From Lepus europaeus (Eukaryota; Chordata; Mammalia; Lagomorpha; Leporidae): a DNA stretch of 64,000 nucleotides. Below, piece after piece: positions 46,377 to 56,808 of this stretch. A program made the translations under genes and the position numbers. Within the stretch, counting starts at the first letter, position 1, and every line of letters begins with the position of its first letter. The notes under the pieces were generated by a model. It was not told the origin of the DNA. It saw only the letters and a program-made list of their open reading frames with translations, and made no database searches. The stretch is taken from the NCBI RefSeq assembly GCF_033115175.1, contig NC_084827.1, forward strand, positions 176,019,401-176,083,400, read 5' to 3'.

Positions 46377-47001
46377 GGAACAGAAGCCAGTTTCCCATCC
46401 AGGAGGGTACCTCCCAAATGGAACGAAAAGAGGCTAATGGGGCAGGGGGGCACATTTCTGAAAATCACGCTTGCATTCTTTCATGATGGGCAGTCTCCGC
46501 AAACGATGTCCAAAAAAAAAAAAAGCGCCAGAATAAACTGCTCTTATTCCAGGCTGCACTTTTTCCTTCCACCTGAGATAACTTGCACACTTGCTAGGGG
46601 TGAGCTCGGCCCTCCCCCACTCCCGCCTGCATCTCCACCCAGGCTTTGGGGAAATACTTTGGTCCCAGAGCAACCCTGCGGGTTACACCCGAGTCAGTGG
46701 GGGAGCGGGCAGGTGCGGGCCGAGGCAGGCGCACCGTGCCGGGCAGCAGCCCACGGTTCCCAGATCACCTGGGGCGACCCAGGAATGCCCGGAATCCCTG
46801 CAGGAGGAGGCACCGGGCAGACCCCGGGTGCCAGCCGGGAGGAGTGAGGGGCGGGGCGGGCTGGAGGAGGTCTGGGGCCTGACGATCCCCCGAGAGGGCA
46901 GGGAGCGCCCCCAGCCGGCGGGTGGGCGCCTCTTCTGTGAAGTCTGCACCTTGGCGCGACCTGAGCGCCAAGCCGGGAGCGACACACCTGGTGGCACCTG
47001 A

Positions 47002-47140
47002 GCCGTCCTCCACTGCTTTCCCAGGCGCATTAGCAGGGAGCTGGATCGGAAGTGGAGCAGCTGGGGCTTGAACCAGTGTCCATATGGGATGCTGGCACCA
47101 CAGGTGGTGGCTTAACCCGCTGAACACAACGCCAGTCCCT
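47002..47140 (-). mobile_element. 5' half of a CSINE
   Basis: CCTCCACTGCTTTCCCAGGC through CATATGGGATGCTGGCACCA to AACGCCAGTCCC; the tail half is missing. Confidence 0.85.
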
Positions 47141-47287
47141 AGAATAATTTAAGTGACAAAAATAAAAGCATCAAAGACCTGAACGCTGCCAGGAGTGAGA
47201 CAGATTCAAGATGTCCGTGCGGCTTTGTACCTCGCACAGCCCAGATGTGCTGCCTTCCTGTGTATATCGGTGAGTTAGAAAATGTCT

Positions 47288-47597
47288 TGGCCGGCGCCGT
47301 GGCTTAACAGGCTAATCCTCCGCCTTGTGGCGCCGGCACACCGGGTTCTAGTCCCGGTCGGGGCGCCGGATTCTATCCCGGCTGCCCCTCTTCCAGGCCA
47401 GCTCTCTGCTATGGCCCGGGAAGGCAGTGGAGGATGGCCCAAGTGCTTGGGCCCTGCACCCTCATGGGAGACCAGGAGAAGCACCTGGCTCCTGGCTTCG
47501 GATCAGTGAGATGCGCTGGCCGCAGCGGCCATTGGAGGGTGAACCAACAGCAAAAAGGAAGACCATTCTCTCTGTCTCTCTCACTATCCACTCTGCC

Positions 47598-47629
<32 letters not shown>
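47288..47629 (+). mobile_element. Young-type CSINE with 10-bp target duplication
   Basis: Head GGCCGGCGCCGTGGCTTAAC, the diagnostic CTAATCCTCCGCCTTGTGGC and CACCGGGTTCTAGTCCCGGT, poly(A) of about 29. GAAAATGTCT flanks it at 47,278-47,287 and 47,630-47,639. Confidence 0.97.
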
Positions 47630-47631
<2 letters not shown>

Positions 47632-48059
47632 AAATGTCTCCAAGGCAGAGGGTGGGCAAACCAACTCCATGCCCAGGATGCAATAAAGCTGAAACTGCCC
47701 ACAAAAGTAAAGGACGACAAGAACAAGAACAGTCGCACCCCCTTTCTTAAGTCAAAGAGAAAATAAAAATGACAGCGGCGCGTTGTTCTGAAATCTGGGG
47801 AACTGCATACTTACACTGTGGGTGTCATTGTGACACATTAGGCCTGGCCGGAGCTGCTGCACATTGTGAAACATAGCAGCTTTAAATGCATTCACTATTG
47901 TGAGGAAAACACACCGATAAGGGAAGAGTGTTGCAATGCAACATCTCAGCCAAAAAAAAAAAAAAAGTTTTTAAAAAGAAAGCAAGCAAAGCCAGGAAAA
48001 GGTGATTTAATGAATTTGATAGCAGTAAAATTGATAAATAAACCCAAAAGCTGATTCTT

Positions 48060-48859
48060 TTTTTTAAAGATGTATTTATTTATTTGAAAGGTAGAGTTAC
48101 GGAGGGGGAGAGAGAGAGAGAGAGAGAGATTATCTTCCATCCACTGGTTCACTCCCCAAACAGCTGCAATAGCTGGAACTGGGCTGATCTGAAGCCAGGC
48201 GCCAGGAGCTTCTTCCCAGTCTCCCATGTGGCTGCAGGGGCCTAAGCCCTTGGGCCATGTTCCAGTGCTTTCCCAGGAACATGAGCAGGGAGCTGGATTA
48301 GAAGAGGAGCAGCCGGGACTCAACTGTAGAGGAAATTCAGCCCCAAACCAGAGACCAAGAAAGAGAAGCAGACCCCTACTCCCAACACAGACCTTGACAA
48401 GTGGCTGCTCGCCATGAACTAGTGAAGCATTGCCCACTGTTTTCTTGTCCACCGAGGGAAGGGGCCCTAAGTTCTGCTGTAAGCGCCAGTCACAGATCTG
48501 TCCTAAGAAATCTGCCCCGGTACCCCTTTTACAAACATACCAGGCCCACCGACCACTGGAAGTGTGGTCCTAAATCACGCAGGCGCAATCTGAACCCACC
48601 GATGCTGTAACGGCTAAGGTATGACGCTGATGAACCTACAAATGTTGTAAGAAACTTGGGGTTGGCGCTCAGTTCTCGGGAAACGATTGCAGCTGAGCCT
48701 GCTGGCGTAATAACGGCTGCGATCCTCCAGTGTCTCTGGTGCCTGTTTGAACAAAGGGAATCTTCCCACCTCGTGTTTCTGTAACAGAACCTGCACCCAT
48801 ATGGGATGGCGGCACTGCAGGCCATGGCTTTACCTGTTACACTATAGTACTGACCCTTT
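48060..48859 (-). mobile_element. CSINE interrupted by an LTR, 13-bp target duplication
   Basis: The SINE segments are 48,060-48,324 (tail side) and 48,787-48,859 (head side). AAAGCTGATTCTT flanks the whole at 48,047-48,059 and 48,860-48,872, placing it inside the A-rich L1-like sequence. Confidence 0.93.
48325..48786 (+). mobile_element. Putative solo LTR inserted in a CSINE
   Basis: A 462-bp foreign segment interrupts the minus-strand CSINE between GGGACTC and CTGCACCCATATGGG. Its ends are TGTAGAGG and CTGTAACA, an imperfect TG...CA inverted pair. It is flanked by a 4-bp near-duplication (CAAC at 48,321-48,324; GAAC at 48,787-48,790) taken from the SINE's own GAACC. A 4-bp duplication fits a class I (gammaretrovirus-like) ERV LTR. 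No internal viral genes are present. Orientation is a weak guess from an AATAAC-like word near the right end. Confidence 0.6.
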
Positions 48860-48927
48860 AAAGCTGATTCTTGAGAAAAAAAAAAAAGTGGGGGGCATTG
48901 AGATACTTAGACCTATGCCAAATATAA

Positions 48928-49196
48928 GAGGAAAGGCCAGCGTTGTATCGGAGCAGGTTACTCCACCCCCCGCGGCACCGGCATCCCGTATCACAGCACC
49001 AGTTCCAGTCCCGGCTGCTCTGTGCTTCTGATCCAGCTCCCTACTAACGTGCCTGGCAAAGCAAAGGAAGATGGCCTAAGGACTTGGGCCCCTACCACCC
49101 ATCTGGGAGACTGGGATGAACAGGCAGTTGGAAGATCGATTCTCTCTCTATCTCTCTCTCCGCCTGTCAAATGAATAAATAAGTCTTCAAATATAA
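48928..49196 (+). mobile_element. CSINE with internal deletion
   Basis: Head AAAGGCCAGCGTTGTATCGG. About 75 bp are missing between CTGGGATGAA and CAGGCAGTTGG; ends GTCAAATGAATAAATAAG. Confidence 0.88.
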
Positions 49197-49290
49197 GAGA
49201 GAAAAAGCAAAAGTAATCAATAAGTTGGGATCATGAATGCAAATTCAATATAAAGTTATAAGAACCCTAATTCTATTTCTTTGTTTATTT

Positions 49291-49672
49291 TTTTTAAGAG
49301 TACTGAGGGTAGATGTAGTTGTTTTTCTTTTTTCTTTTTTTTTTTTTTTTTTAACAGGCAGAGTGGATAGTGAGAGAGAGAGAGAGACAGAGAGAAAGGT
49401 CTTCCTTTTCGCCGTTGGTTCACCCTCCAATGGCCGCTGCGGCCGGCGCATCTCGCTGATCCGAAGCCAGGAGCCAGGTGCTTCTCCTGGTCTCCCATGG
49501 GGTGCAGGGCCCAAGGACTTGGGCCATCCTCCACTGCCTTCCCGGGCCATAGCAGAGAGCTGGCCTGTAAGAGGGGCAACCGGGATAGAATCCAGCGCCC
49601 CGACCGGGACCAGAACCCGGTGTGCCGGCGCCGCAAGGCGGAGGATTAGCCTGTTAAGCCACGGCACCGGCC
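49291..49672 (-). mobile_element. Young-type CSINE, possible 3' transduction
   Basis: The head complement CCACGGCACCGGCC ends at 49,672 and the SINE poly(T) is near 49,334-49,352. About 40 bp of non-SINE sequence (49,295-49,333) and a second T-run follow before a 17-bp flanking repeat: TATTTCTTTGTTTATTT at 49,274-49,290 against 49,673-49,689, one mismatch. Confidence 0.9.
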
Positions 49673-49835
49673 TATTTCTTTATTTATTTGAGAGGCAACT
49701 GACGGAGGGATCTCCTATCCTCTAGTTCACTCCCCAAATGCCTGCAGCAGCTGGGGCTGGGCATGGCTGAAGCCAAGAGCCCATCCAGGTCTCCCATGGA
49801 TGGCAGGGGCCCAAGGACTTGAAGCTCTGGCCACA
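49673..49835 (-). mobile_element. CSINE, 3' half
   Basis: Tail TTTATTTATTTGAGAGGCAA, CTAGTTCACTCCCCAAATGC, CCAGGTCTCCCATGGATGGC; similarity stops near 49,835. Confidence 0.75.
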
Positions 49836-50217
49836 AAACTGTCTCTTCTAAGCCTGCAGCCCCCGGCCCCAGAGAGAAACCCACCTGCGGAGCTGCTCAA
49901 GCCACAGAGAGATGTCCGCAGGGGCATGGACGTCTCCAAGGCTCGGGGCAAGGCCGAGTGCACGAGGATCCCTGTCCCTTTGTGTTTCTATGGTGACGCC
50001 ATTGCTTAGGCTGGATCCGGCCATGTCAGACATGATTGGACAAAGCCAATCTGGTCCAAGGTTGACAGACAGCCTGCCTGGGAGAGAGGAGCAGGTGGAA
50101 GGCAGGCAGGGGGAAGGCCTGAGACCCTGCCATCCGTGGCCTGCGACACATCGCTCTGGTCTCATGGCCATCACAGGGACTGCGGGGTCCCGGGCTAGGA
50201 ACCACGCGTGAAAACCA
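49836..50217. other. Unique DNA
   Basis: Only the weak X-box-like GTTTCTATGGTGAC (49,984) was noticed. Confidence 0.4.
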
Positions 50218-50467
50218 AGACGTGGGTTAAGCCGCTGTCTGCAACACTGGCATCCCAGTTTGAGTCCCGGCTGCTCCACTTCCAATCCAGCTCCCTGCTC
50301 ACGGACCTGGGAAAGCAGCGGAGGATGGCCCAGGTGCTTGGGCCCTGCACCCACATGGGCCATTTGGGGAGTGAACCAGCAGATAGAAGATCTTTTTCTC
50401 TCCGTTTTCTCCTTCTCGGTATCACTCTTTCAAATAAATAAATAAATCTTTAAAAAAAAAAAAAAAC
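50218..50467 (+). mobile_element. CSINE with truncated head and internal deletion
   Basis: Starts GTGGGTTAAGCCGCTGTCTG; GCACCCACATGGGCC joins directly to ATTTGGGGAGTGAACC; poly(A) to 50,466. Confidence 0.9.
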
Positions 50468-50629
50468 GGATTTGTCCTAGGAGGGCATGAGAATCATCTT
50501 CATGTTGTTGGACGAGGTTTATGGTTCTTTCCCACACTGAATCCGAGCAGACCCGCTGGCCTCCAGTTTCTCCACAGGCCATTTTCCTTAGGGCTTCCCG
50601 ACACACGTGGTCCTCAAGATGAGGGCTTG

Positions 50630-50738
50630 ATAAGTCCTTGGGCCCCTGCCACCCATCTGGGAGACTGGGATGAACAGGCAGGTGGAAGATCGATTCTCTC
50701 TCTCTCTCTCTGTGCCATTCTGTCAAATGAATAAATAA
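50630..50738 (+). mobile_element. CSINE 3' part with the same internal deletion as 48,928
   Basis: CCTTGGGCCCCTGCCACCCA, the identical GATGAACAGGCAG junction, GGAAGATCGATTCTCTCTC and CAAATGAATAAATAAG. Confidence 0.85.
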
Positions 50739-51062
50739 GCCGGCGCCGTGGCTCACTAGGCTAATCCTCTGCCTTGTGGCACCGGCACACCGGGTTCTAG
50801 TCCCGGTCGGGGCGCCGGATTCTGTCCCGGTTGCCCCTCTTCCAGTCCAGCTCTCTGCTGTGGCCCGGGAAGGCAGTGGAGTATGGCCCAAGTGCTTGGG
50901 CCCTGCACCCCAAGGGAGACCAGGAGAAACACCTGGCTCCTGGCTTCGGATTGGCGCAGCGCGCTGGCCGTAGTGGCCACTTCGGGGTGAACCAACGGCA
51001 AAAAGGAAGACCTTTCTCTCTGTCTCTCTCTCTCTGAGTCTAACCCTGCCTGTCAAAAAAAA
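50739..51062 (+). mobile_element. Young-type CSINE in another CSINE's tail
   Basis: GCCGGCGCCGTGGCTCACTA begins right after AATAAATAA; ends CTGTCAAAAAAAAAAG. Confidence 0.95.
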
Positions 51063-51230
51063 AGAAGCCAGGAACCTGGAACTCAGTCTGAGTCTCCCAC
51101 ACGCACGGCAGGGGCCGAGTCCTCTGAGCCACCACCTGCTGCCTCCCAGGGCGCATGTTAGCAGGAAGCTGGAAGCAGAAGCAGGGCCAGGACTCGAACC
51201 CAGGCCCTCCCGTATGGGAGCCCCTGATGT
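51063..51230 (-). mobile_element. Old CSINE fragment
   Basis: AGCCAGGAACCTGGAACTCA, GCAGGAAGCTGGAAGCAGAA and GACTCGAACCCAGGCCCTCC. Confidence 0.65.
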
Positions 51231-51932
51231 GCACGTGGCGGGCGGATCTTCCTGACAACACCGCGACGTACCGTGACAGCTGGTGGTGTCTCCCAGAAGC
51301 CTCCCTACATGTTATTAGGGGTGGGGTCATTACAGCGGCCAGCTACCTGGGTCCCCAGTTCATCGGGAAGCCCCCCGTCTCTCCGCACAGGCTGGTTCTG
51401 AGTCTGCTGTCACTGGGGGCGGGGGTTCCACAGCAGCAGGTGCACAGCCGGCACCCCCAGGGAACCCCCATCAGCCTGGAAGGCCGTGCAGTTCCCGCAG
51501 GGGTGCTCGTGAGCAGGGGCAGCCAGGATAGAGGGCCATCGGCCTACGGCATACAGCCAGCGTCCCATGAAAACAGGGAAGACGCCCTGAGGGGTCGGGC
51601 GCGGGCCGCTCTGCACAGCTGGGCTGGGCGTTAGTGGCAGCTGCCTGGCCTGCTCTCTTCCCGGGTGACCCGTCCCTGGCCTCCTTCCTGGGAGAGGATG
51701 CCCTCCAACCCGCCTATTGCAGAGTGTCCCCTTCCTTCTTAGGAGCAAATTCCGCTCCTCATGGGGCACTGGGCGCACCTGTCTCCTCTGTCTTGCACGT
51801 CAGTTCTGTTTCACCTGCCACCATGTGCCAACAGTGGCGGACAATCAGGGTTCTGCTGGGTGCCCGGACCAGGGTGAGATGAGACACTCTCACAGCTGGG
51901 AGGAGTTAACTTTGAGTCTGCCTCAAGGCCTC
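51231..51932. other. Unique DNA
   Basis: No repeat or exon recognised. Confidence 0.4.
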
Positions 51933-51946
51933 CCACAATCCTTTTT

Positions 51947-52309
51947 TTTTTTTTTTTAACTTATTTATTTTTTTATTTTTTTGACAGGCAGAGTGGACAG
52001 TGAGAGAGAGACAGAGAGAAAGGTCTTCCTTTTGCCGTTGGTTCACCCTCCAATGGCCGCCATGGCCGGCGTGCTGCGGCCGGCGCACCGCGCTGTTCCG
52101 ATGGCAGGAGCCAGGTGCTTATCCTGGTCTCCCATGGGGTGCAGGGCCCAAGAACTTGGGCCATCCTCCACTGCACTCCCGGGCCACAGCAGAGAGCTGG
52201 CCTGGAAGAGGGGCAACCGGGACAGAATCCGGCGCCCCGACCGGGACTAGAACCCGGTGTGCCGGCGCCGCAAGGCGGAGGATTAGCCTGTTGAGCCACG
52301 GCACCGGCC
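51947..52309 (-). mobile_element. Young-type CSINE with 14-bp target duplication
   Basis: CCACAATCCTTTTT flanks it at 51,933-51,946 and 52,310-52,323. Poly(T), TTGACAGGCAGAGTGGACAG and the head complement CCACGGCACCGGCC are all present. Confidence 0.96.
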
Positions 52310-52514
52310 CCACAATCCTTTTTGTCTCAGGGGAGGCCAAGCCCCCAGGGGAACTCCTAGGCACCCAGCAGTGCCCACTGCTTTAATCCCATCAGGGACC
52401 CACTGCTTTTCCCTGGTCGGCTTAACAGCTTTCTCTGCACAAAAGCAGGGGTGATGCGTGTTCCTGCGGGGCCTGCTGCCATCTTATTTTGTCCTTTGTG
52501 TCCAGGGCCCTTTC

Positions 52515-52833
52515 TTTCTTTCTATTTAAAGATATATTTATTTATTTGAAAGGCAGAGTTACAGACAGGCAGAGAGAGAGAGAGAGGTCTTCCATCTGCT
52601 GGGTCACTCCCTAGATGGCCGTAGTGGCCAAAGCTGAGCTTATCCAAAGCTAGGAGCTTCTTACGGGTCTCCCACTCAGGTGCAGGGGCCCAAGCACTTG
52701 GGCCATCTTCCACTGCTTTCCCAGGCTATAGCTGAGAGCTGGATCGAAAGTGGAGCAGCTGGGTCTCGAACCAGCGACCGTATGGGAAACTGGCACTGCA
52801 GGCGGCAGCTTTACCCACTATGCCACAGCTCCA
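52515..52833 (-). mobile_element. CSINE, full length
   Basis: TATTTAAAGATATATTTATT to ATGCCACAGCTCCAG, with CATCTTCCACTGCTTTCCCA in between. Confidence 0.93.
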
Positions 52834-53407
52834 GATTCCTTTCTAAGCATCTGGTCACCGTGGTTTATGGCTGCACAGTGGTCAGTCGGCTGAGAGCCGG
52901 GCCACAGTTTGAAGATTCCGTGCTGAGCAGTTCTTGGCAGGTCCTGCATCCATCGGAGGCTAAGCCAGAAGAAGAAGAGAGGCCGAAAGGCCCTGGCACG
53001 CATGGAGCCCCACCTGATTGTCCTATTTTGTTCTCATTCCTTCATCTGCACTCAGCTGTTACTTTGCCTTCTCCCCACTTAGTCCTTTATTTGTGCCCTG
53101 GCGACTCCACCCCGGGAAGCGACGTCAGGCCCAGCCTCTGCACTGGTGCACGGTGCTCTCCACCCACCCACGCCAGGGCAGGGCTGCCCAGGCACAGAGC
53201 CACTGTCCCCACCGCTCCGCACCACAGTGGCATCTCCTGCTCGCCCTCCCTCTGCCAGCGGGGTGCAGGCACCGTGACTTGTCCAGGGCTCAGGAAGTCT
53301 GACCTGCCGCGCTCATGCTGGGGCTTCTCACCTCTGCTGCTGGCACCTGCAGATGCACCCCTGGGTCAGGCAGAAGAGAGCTGCGGCGACCTGGGGAAGG
53401 ACTATGT
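52834..53407. other. Unique DNA
   Basis: No repeat or exon recognised. Confidence 0.4.
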
Positions 53408-53745
53408 ATAGGGGTGGCGCTGTGGCGTAGCGGGTAGTCTCTGCCTGCAGTGCTGGCATCCCGTATGGGTGCTGGTTCAAGTCCCGGCTGCTCCACTTCC
53501 AATCCAGCTCTCTGCTATGGCCTGGGGAAGCAGTAGAAGATGGTCCAAGTCCTTGCATCCCTGCATCCACGTGGGAGACCCAGAAGCAGCTCCTGGCTCC
53601 TGGCTTCAGATCAGCCCAGTTCCAGCCATTGCGGTCATTTGGGAGATGAACCAGCGCATGGAAGACCTCTCTCTCTCTGCCTCTCCCTCTCTAACTCTGC
53701 CTTTAAAATAAATAAATAAATCTTAGAAAAAAGAAAAAAGAACTA
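53408..53745 (+). mobile_element. CSINE, full length
   Basis: Head GGGGTGGCGCTGTGGCGTAG; tail AAATAAATAAATAAATCTTA plus AAAAAAGAAAAAAG. Confidence 0.93.
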
Positions 53746-53889
53746 CGAAGTGCCCCAGCACGACTTCGACCCACGCACAGCCCCCAGCATGCACCACTTG
53801 CCAACTCGGGGCAGGGCCACGCACCCAGGTGTCTTTCCCGTGGCCATCTGAAGTCCTTGTCTTTCTTGTTGACGACAGAACAGGTCTCG
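53746..53889. other. Short unique spacer
   Basis: Nothing recognised. Confidence 0.4.
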
Positions 53890-54541
53890 GTGGGGCATGC
53901 ATTAGGCACACTGGCTGAAAACGCCTGCATCTCACATCAGAGTGCCTGGGTTCAAGCCCGGATCCACTTCCAATTCCAACTTCTTGCTAAAGTACACTTT
54001 GGGGGGCCGGCATGTGGCATAGTGGGTAACGCTCCACCTGCAGTGCTGGCATCACATAGGGGCGCTGGTTCGGGTCCCGGCTGCTCCACTTCCCATCCAG
54101 CTCTCTGCTATGGCCTGGAAAAGCAGTAGAAGATGACCCAAGTGCTTGGGCCCCTGCACTTGCATGGAAAGACCCGGAGGAAGCTCCTGGATCCTGGCTC
54201 CTAGCTTCGGATCAGTGCAGCTCTAACCATTGTGGCCGGTGGGGGAGTGAATCAGCGGATGGAAGACCTCTCTCTCTGCCTCTCCTTCTCTCTCTGTATA
54301 ACTCTGACTTTCAAATAAATAATTTTTTTTTTTTAAAAAAAGCACTCTCTGGGAGGCAGCAGGTGACAGTTCAAGTGTGTGGGCCCTGCCACCCACATGG
54401 GAGATGGGGATGGAGTTCCTGGCTCCTGGCTTCATCCTGGTGCTGTCCCAGCTGTTCTGGGCACTTACATGCAGAGTAAACATATTAAAGCTCACCCTGT
54501 CTCTCTGCCTTTCAAATAAAATGGAAATAAATAAACATTAA
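53890..54541 (+). mobile_element. Old CSINE split by a younger CSINE
   Basis: The left piece (to 54,000) ends CAACTTCTTGCTAAAGTACACTT-like sequence. The right piece resumes at 54,341 with CTCTGGGAGGCAGCAGGTGA and runs to AAATAAAATGGAAATAAATA. Together they make one copy. Confidence 0.85.
54001..54340 (+). mobile_element. CSINE nested in an older CSINE
   Basis: Head GGGGGGCCGGCATGTGGCAT; tail AAATAAATAATTTTTTTT plus A-run. The flanks AAAGTACACTTTGG and AAAGCACTCTCTGG look like a diverged target duplication. Confidence 0.93.
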
Positions 54542-54554
54542 AAGAATGGCTCTT

Positions 54555-54872
54555 CCAGGCCACCTTTGTGGTGTACAGGGTAAAGCCACCACCTGCGACG
54601 CCAGCATCCCACGTGAGTGCCGGTTCAAGTCCTGGCTGCTCCACTTCCAATCCAGCTCCCAGCTAATGCACCTGGGAAAGCAGCAGAAGACGGCCCTATG
54701 TTTGGGTTCCTGCCACCCACATGGGAGGCCCAGATGGAGCTTCTGGCTTCAGCCTGGCCCAGCGCTGGCTTTTGTAGCCATTTGGGGAGTGAACCAGCAA
54801 ATGGAAGAGCTCTCTGTCTCCCTCTCGCTCTGTAATTCTGCCTTTCAAATAAAATAAATCTTTTCCCCCTAA
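54555..54872 (+). mobile_element. CSINE
   Basis: Head CAGGCCACCTTTGTGGTGTA; ends GCCTTTCAAATAAAATAAAT. Confidence 0.9.
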
Positions 54873-54876
54873 ATGG

Positions 54877-54905
54877 CATCTATCTATCTATCATCTATCT
54901 ATTTT
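54877..54905. repeat. (ATCT)n microsatellite
   Basis: About six ATCT units with one ATC interruption, between two CSINEs. Confidence 0.9.
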
Positions 54906-54924
54906 CTTTGAAAGGCAGAATTAT

Positions 54925-55252
54925 AGGGGACGATGCTGTGGCATAGAAGGTTAAGCCATGACCTGCAGCGCCAGCATCCCATATGGGCACTGGCTTGAGT
55001 CCCGGCTGCTCCACTTCCTATCCAGCTCCCCACTAATGTGCCTGGGAAAGCAACAGAAGATGGCCCAAGTCCCTGGGCCCCTGCACCCATGTGGAAGACC
55101 CAGATGGAGTTTTAGGCTCCTGCCTTCAGCCTGGCCCAACCCAGCCATTACAGCCATTTGGGGAGTGAACCAGCAGATGGACGATCGCTCTCTTTCTCTG
55201 GGTCTACCTCTCTGTGTAACTCTGCCTTTCAAATAAATAAAATTAAAAAAAA
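54925..55252 (+). mobile_element. CSINE, full length
   Basis: Head GGGACGATGCTGTGGCATAG follows a short minus-strand tail-like TTTGAAAGGCAGAATTATAG (54,906); ends AAATAAATAAAATTAAAAAA. Confidence 0.9.
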
Positions 55253-55261
55253 AAATACACC

Positions 55262-55550
55262 ACTTGAAAGGCCAGCATCCCATACCAGAGGGCCAGGGTT
55301 CAAGCCCCAGCGCTGCCTCTGGTTGCAGCTTCTTGCTAACGCCCACCCAGGCAGGCAGCTGGGGACAGTCCAAGTACTTGGGCTCCTGCCGTCCACGGGG
55401 AGACCTGGATGGAGTTCCGGGCTCCTGGCTTCAGCCTGCCCAACCCTTGCTGTTTTGGACATTTGGGGAATGAGCCAGCAGGTGCAAGGTCTTCCCCCTC
55501 TCTCTCTTTCTCTGTGTTTCAAATAAAATGAAAAATTTTGAATAATAATA
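55262..55550 (+). mobile_element. Old CSINE
   Basis: GGCCAGCATCCCATACCAGA, GGGTTCAAGCCCCAGCGCTG and CATTTGGGGAATGAGCCAGC; tail AAATAAAATGAAAAATTTTG. Confidence 0.82.
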
Positions 55551-56040
55551 AAGAGAGGAAGAGATGCAGGTTGTTAAATTGGGAGGAGCTAAGAAGAGGG
55601 GATTCCTGGGTCCAGTTTCTCACGGCCTCGTCTCGGCTCTGCCTTTCTTACTAAGAGTTTCTTCGACAGCATCCCAGACCTGATGGGCAGCCCACATTCC
55701 CCTGGGTCATTGAGGCAGCATCTCCACGGGTCTGCACCGAACTCCAGCTGTCACCACCAGGTGGCGCTCGTGGGCTTATGCCACAATTGCCAGTCTGCAC
55801 CGGTGTGGTGGGAAAATCACTTCTAAGGGTGGGGGGACAGAGAGGAGCTGGCAATACTCCCAGACGCGGAAGGCACAGGCTGCAACGTCCAAAGGAAGCA
55901 AACAACAGTGCGCTTCTTGTGTGCTCCCGGGGGTGGGAACGACCACTGATTATCTCAGCCGCTCGTGGGAGATCCCAGGAGGAGTAGGTTGTAGCAGGGC
56001 TCCACGCTGGGGCGAATTGGCATCTTAGTTATGTTGATGT
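55551..56040. other. Unique DNA with a CTCF consensus motif
   Basis: Contains the motif at 55,754; no exon recognised. Confidence 0.45.
55754..55768 (+). promoter_or_regulatory. CTCF consensus motif
   Basis: CCACCAGGTGGCGCT matches CCASYAGRKGGCRS at all 14 positions. It lies in a 490-bp unique stretch between SINEs. Confidence 0.5.
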
Positions 56041-56320
56041 CAGAGCTGGCACTGTGGCACAGTGAGTAAAGCCGCCGCCTGCGACGCCGCATCCCACATG
56101 GGCTCTGGTTTGAGTCCCGGCTGCTCCAGTTGCAATTATGGGAAAGCAAGAGGAGATGGTCCATGCGCTTGGGCCCCGGCACCCACGTGGGAGACCCAGA
56201 CGAAGCTCCTGGCTCCTGCTGTTGGGCCATTTGCAGATGGAACATTCTCTCTCTTTCTCTCCTTCTCTCTGCGTAACTCTGCCTTTCAAACAAATAAATA
56301 CATCTTTTAAAAAATGTTTA
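56041..56320 (+). mobile_element. CSINE with body deletions
   Basis: Head CAGAGCTGGCACTGTGGCAC; short TTGCAATTATGGGAAAGCAA and GGCCATTTGCAGATGGAACA joins; tail CAAACAAATAAATACATCTT. Confidence 0.9.
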
Positions 56321-56439
56321 GAAATAATCATAAGAGATGTAGGAGGAAACTTTTTTTTTTTTCTTGGTGATGCAGGAATTTGACAACGCTTCAGGATGAC
56401 GTCTGAATAGTGATGTTCAGTATTAAAATTATTTGCTTT

Positions 56440-56660
56440 AATGAAGAGAGAGAAAGCTCCCACCCCCAATGGTTCGCTCCCCAGATGTCCCCAACAAAAG
56501 CTGCCCGGCCAGGCGCTGGGAATGCAACGCCACCTCCCTGGGGGTGACAGGAATCGGTCACCTGTGCCGTCACTGGCAGGAAGCTGGGTCGAGCTGAGCC
56601 CAACCCCTAAACCCAGCTCCTAACCTCGTGTCCTAACCACTAGGCTAAACGCCCCCGAGA
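56440..56660 (-). mobile_element. Degenerate CSINE
   Basis: CAATGGTTCGCTCCCCAGAT and GGCAGGAAGCTGGGTCGAGC in minus orientation. Confidence 0.65.
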
Positions 56661-56808
56661 CATTCTGCTTAACTTTTTCCATGTTTGTTTGTGTTTGAGA
56701 ATCCCACACGGCCCCTTTGACAGCCACCTGGAAGAAAGCAATCAAGGCGAGTTAAGAACATTTGCAGAGGAAAGACACTGGCCCGGCCAGATTAAAAACC
56801 CATCACAC

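Larger units (their letters stand above)
44821..47001. other. Unique DNA
   Basis: Holds an X-box match (45,735), a CTCF-like site (45,441-45,454, minus, one mismatch) and the AC microsatellite (46,352). No exon recognised. Confidence 0.45.
47640..49290. mobile_element. Probable L1 ORF2 remnant carrying several insertions
   Basis: The A-rich plus-strand segments 47,960-48,059, 48,873-48,927 and perhaps 49,197-49,273 resemble a Lys/Asn-rich part of L1 ORF2 (for example LINKPKS at 48,030-48,054). They become continuous once the CSINEs at 48,060-48,859 and 48,928-49,196 are removed. The first part, 47,640-47,955, is unique A-rich sequence of unclear origin. Confidence 0.35.
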
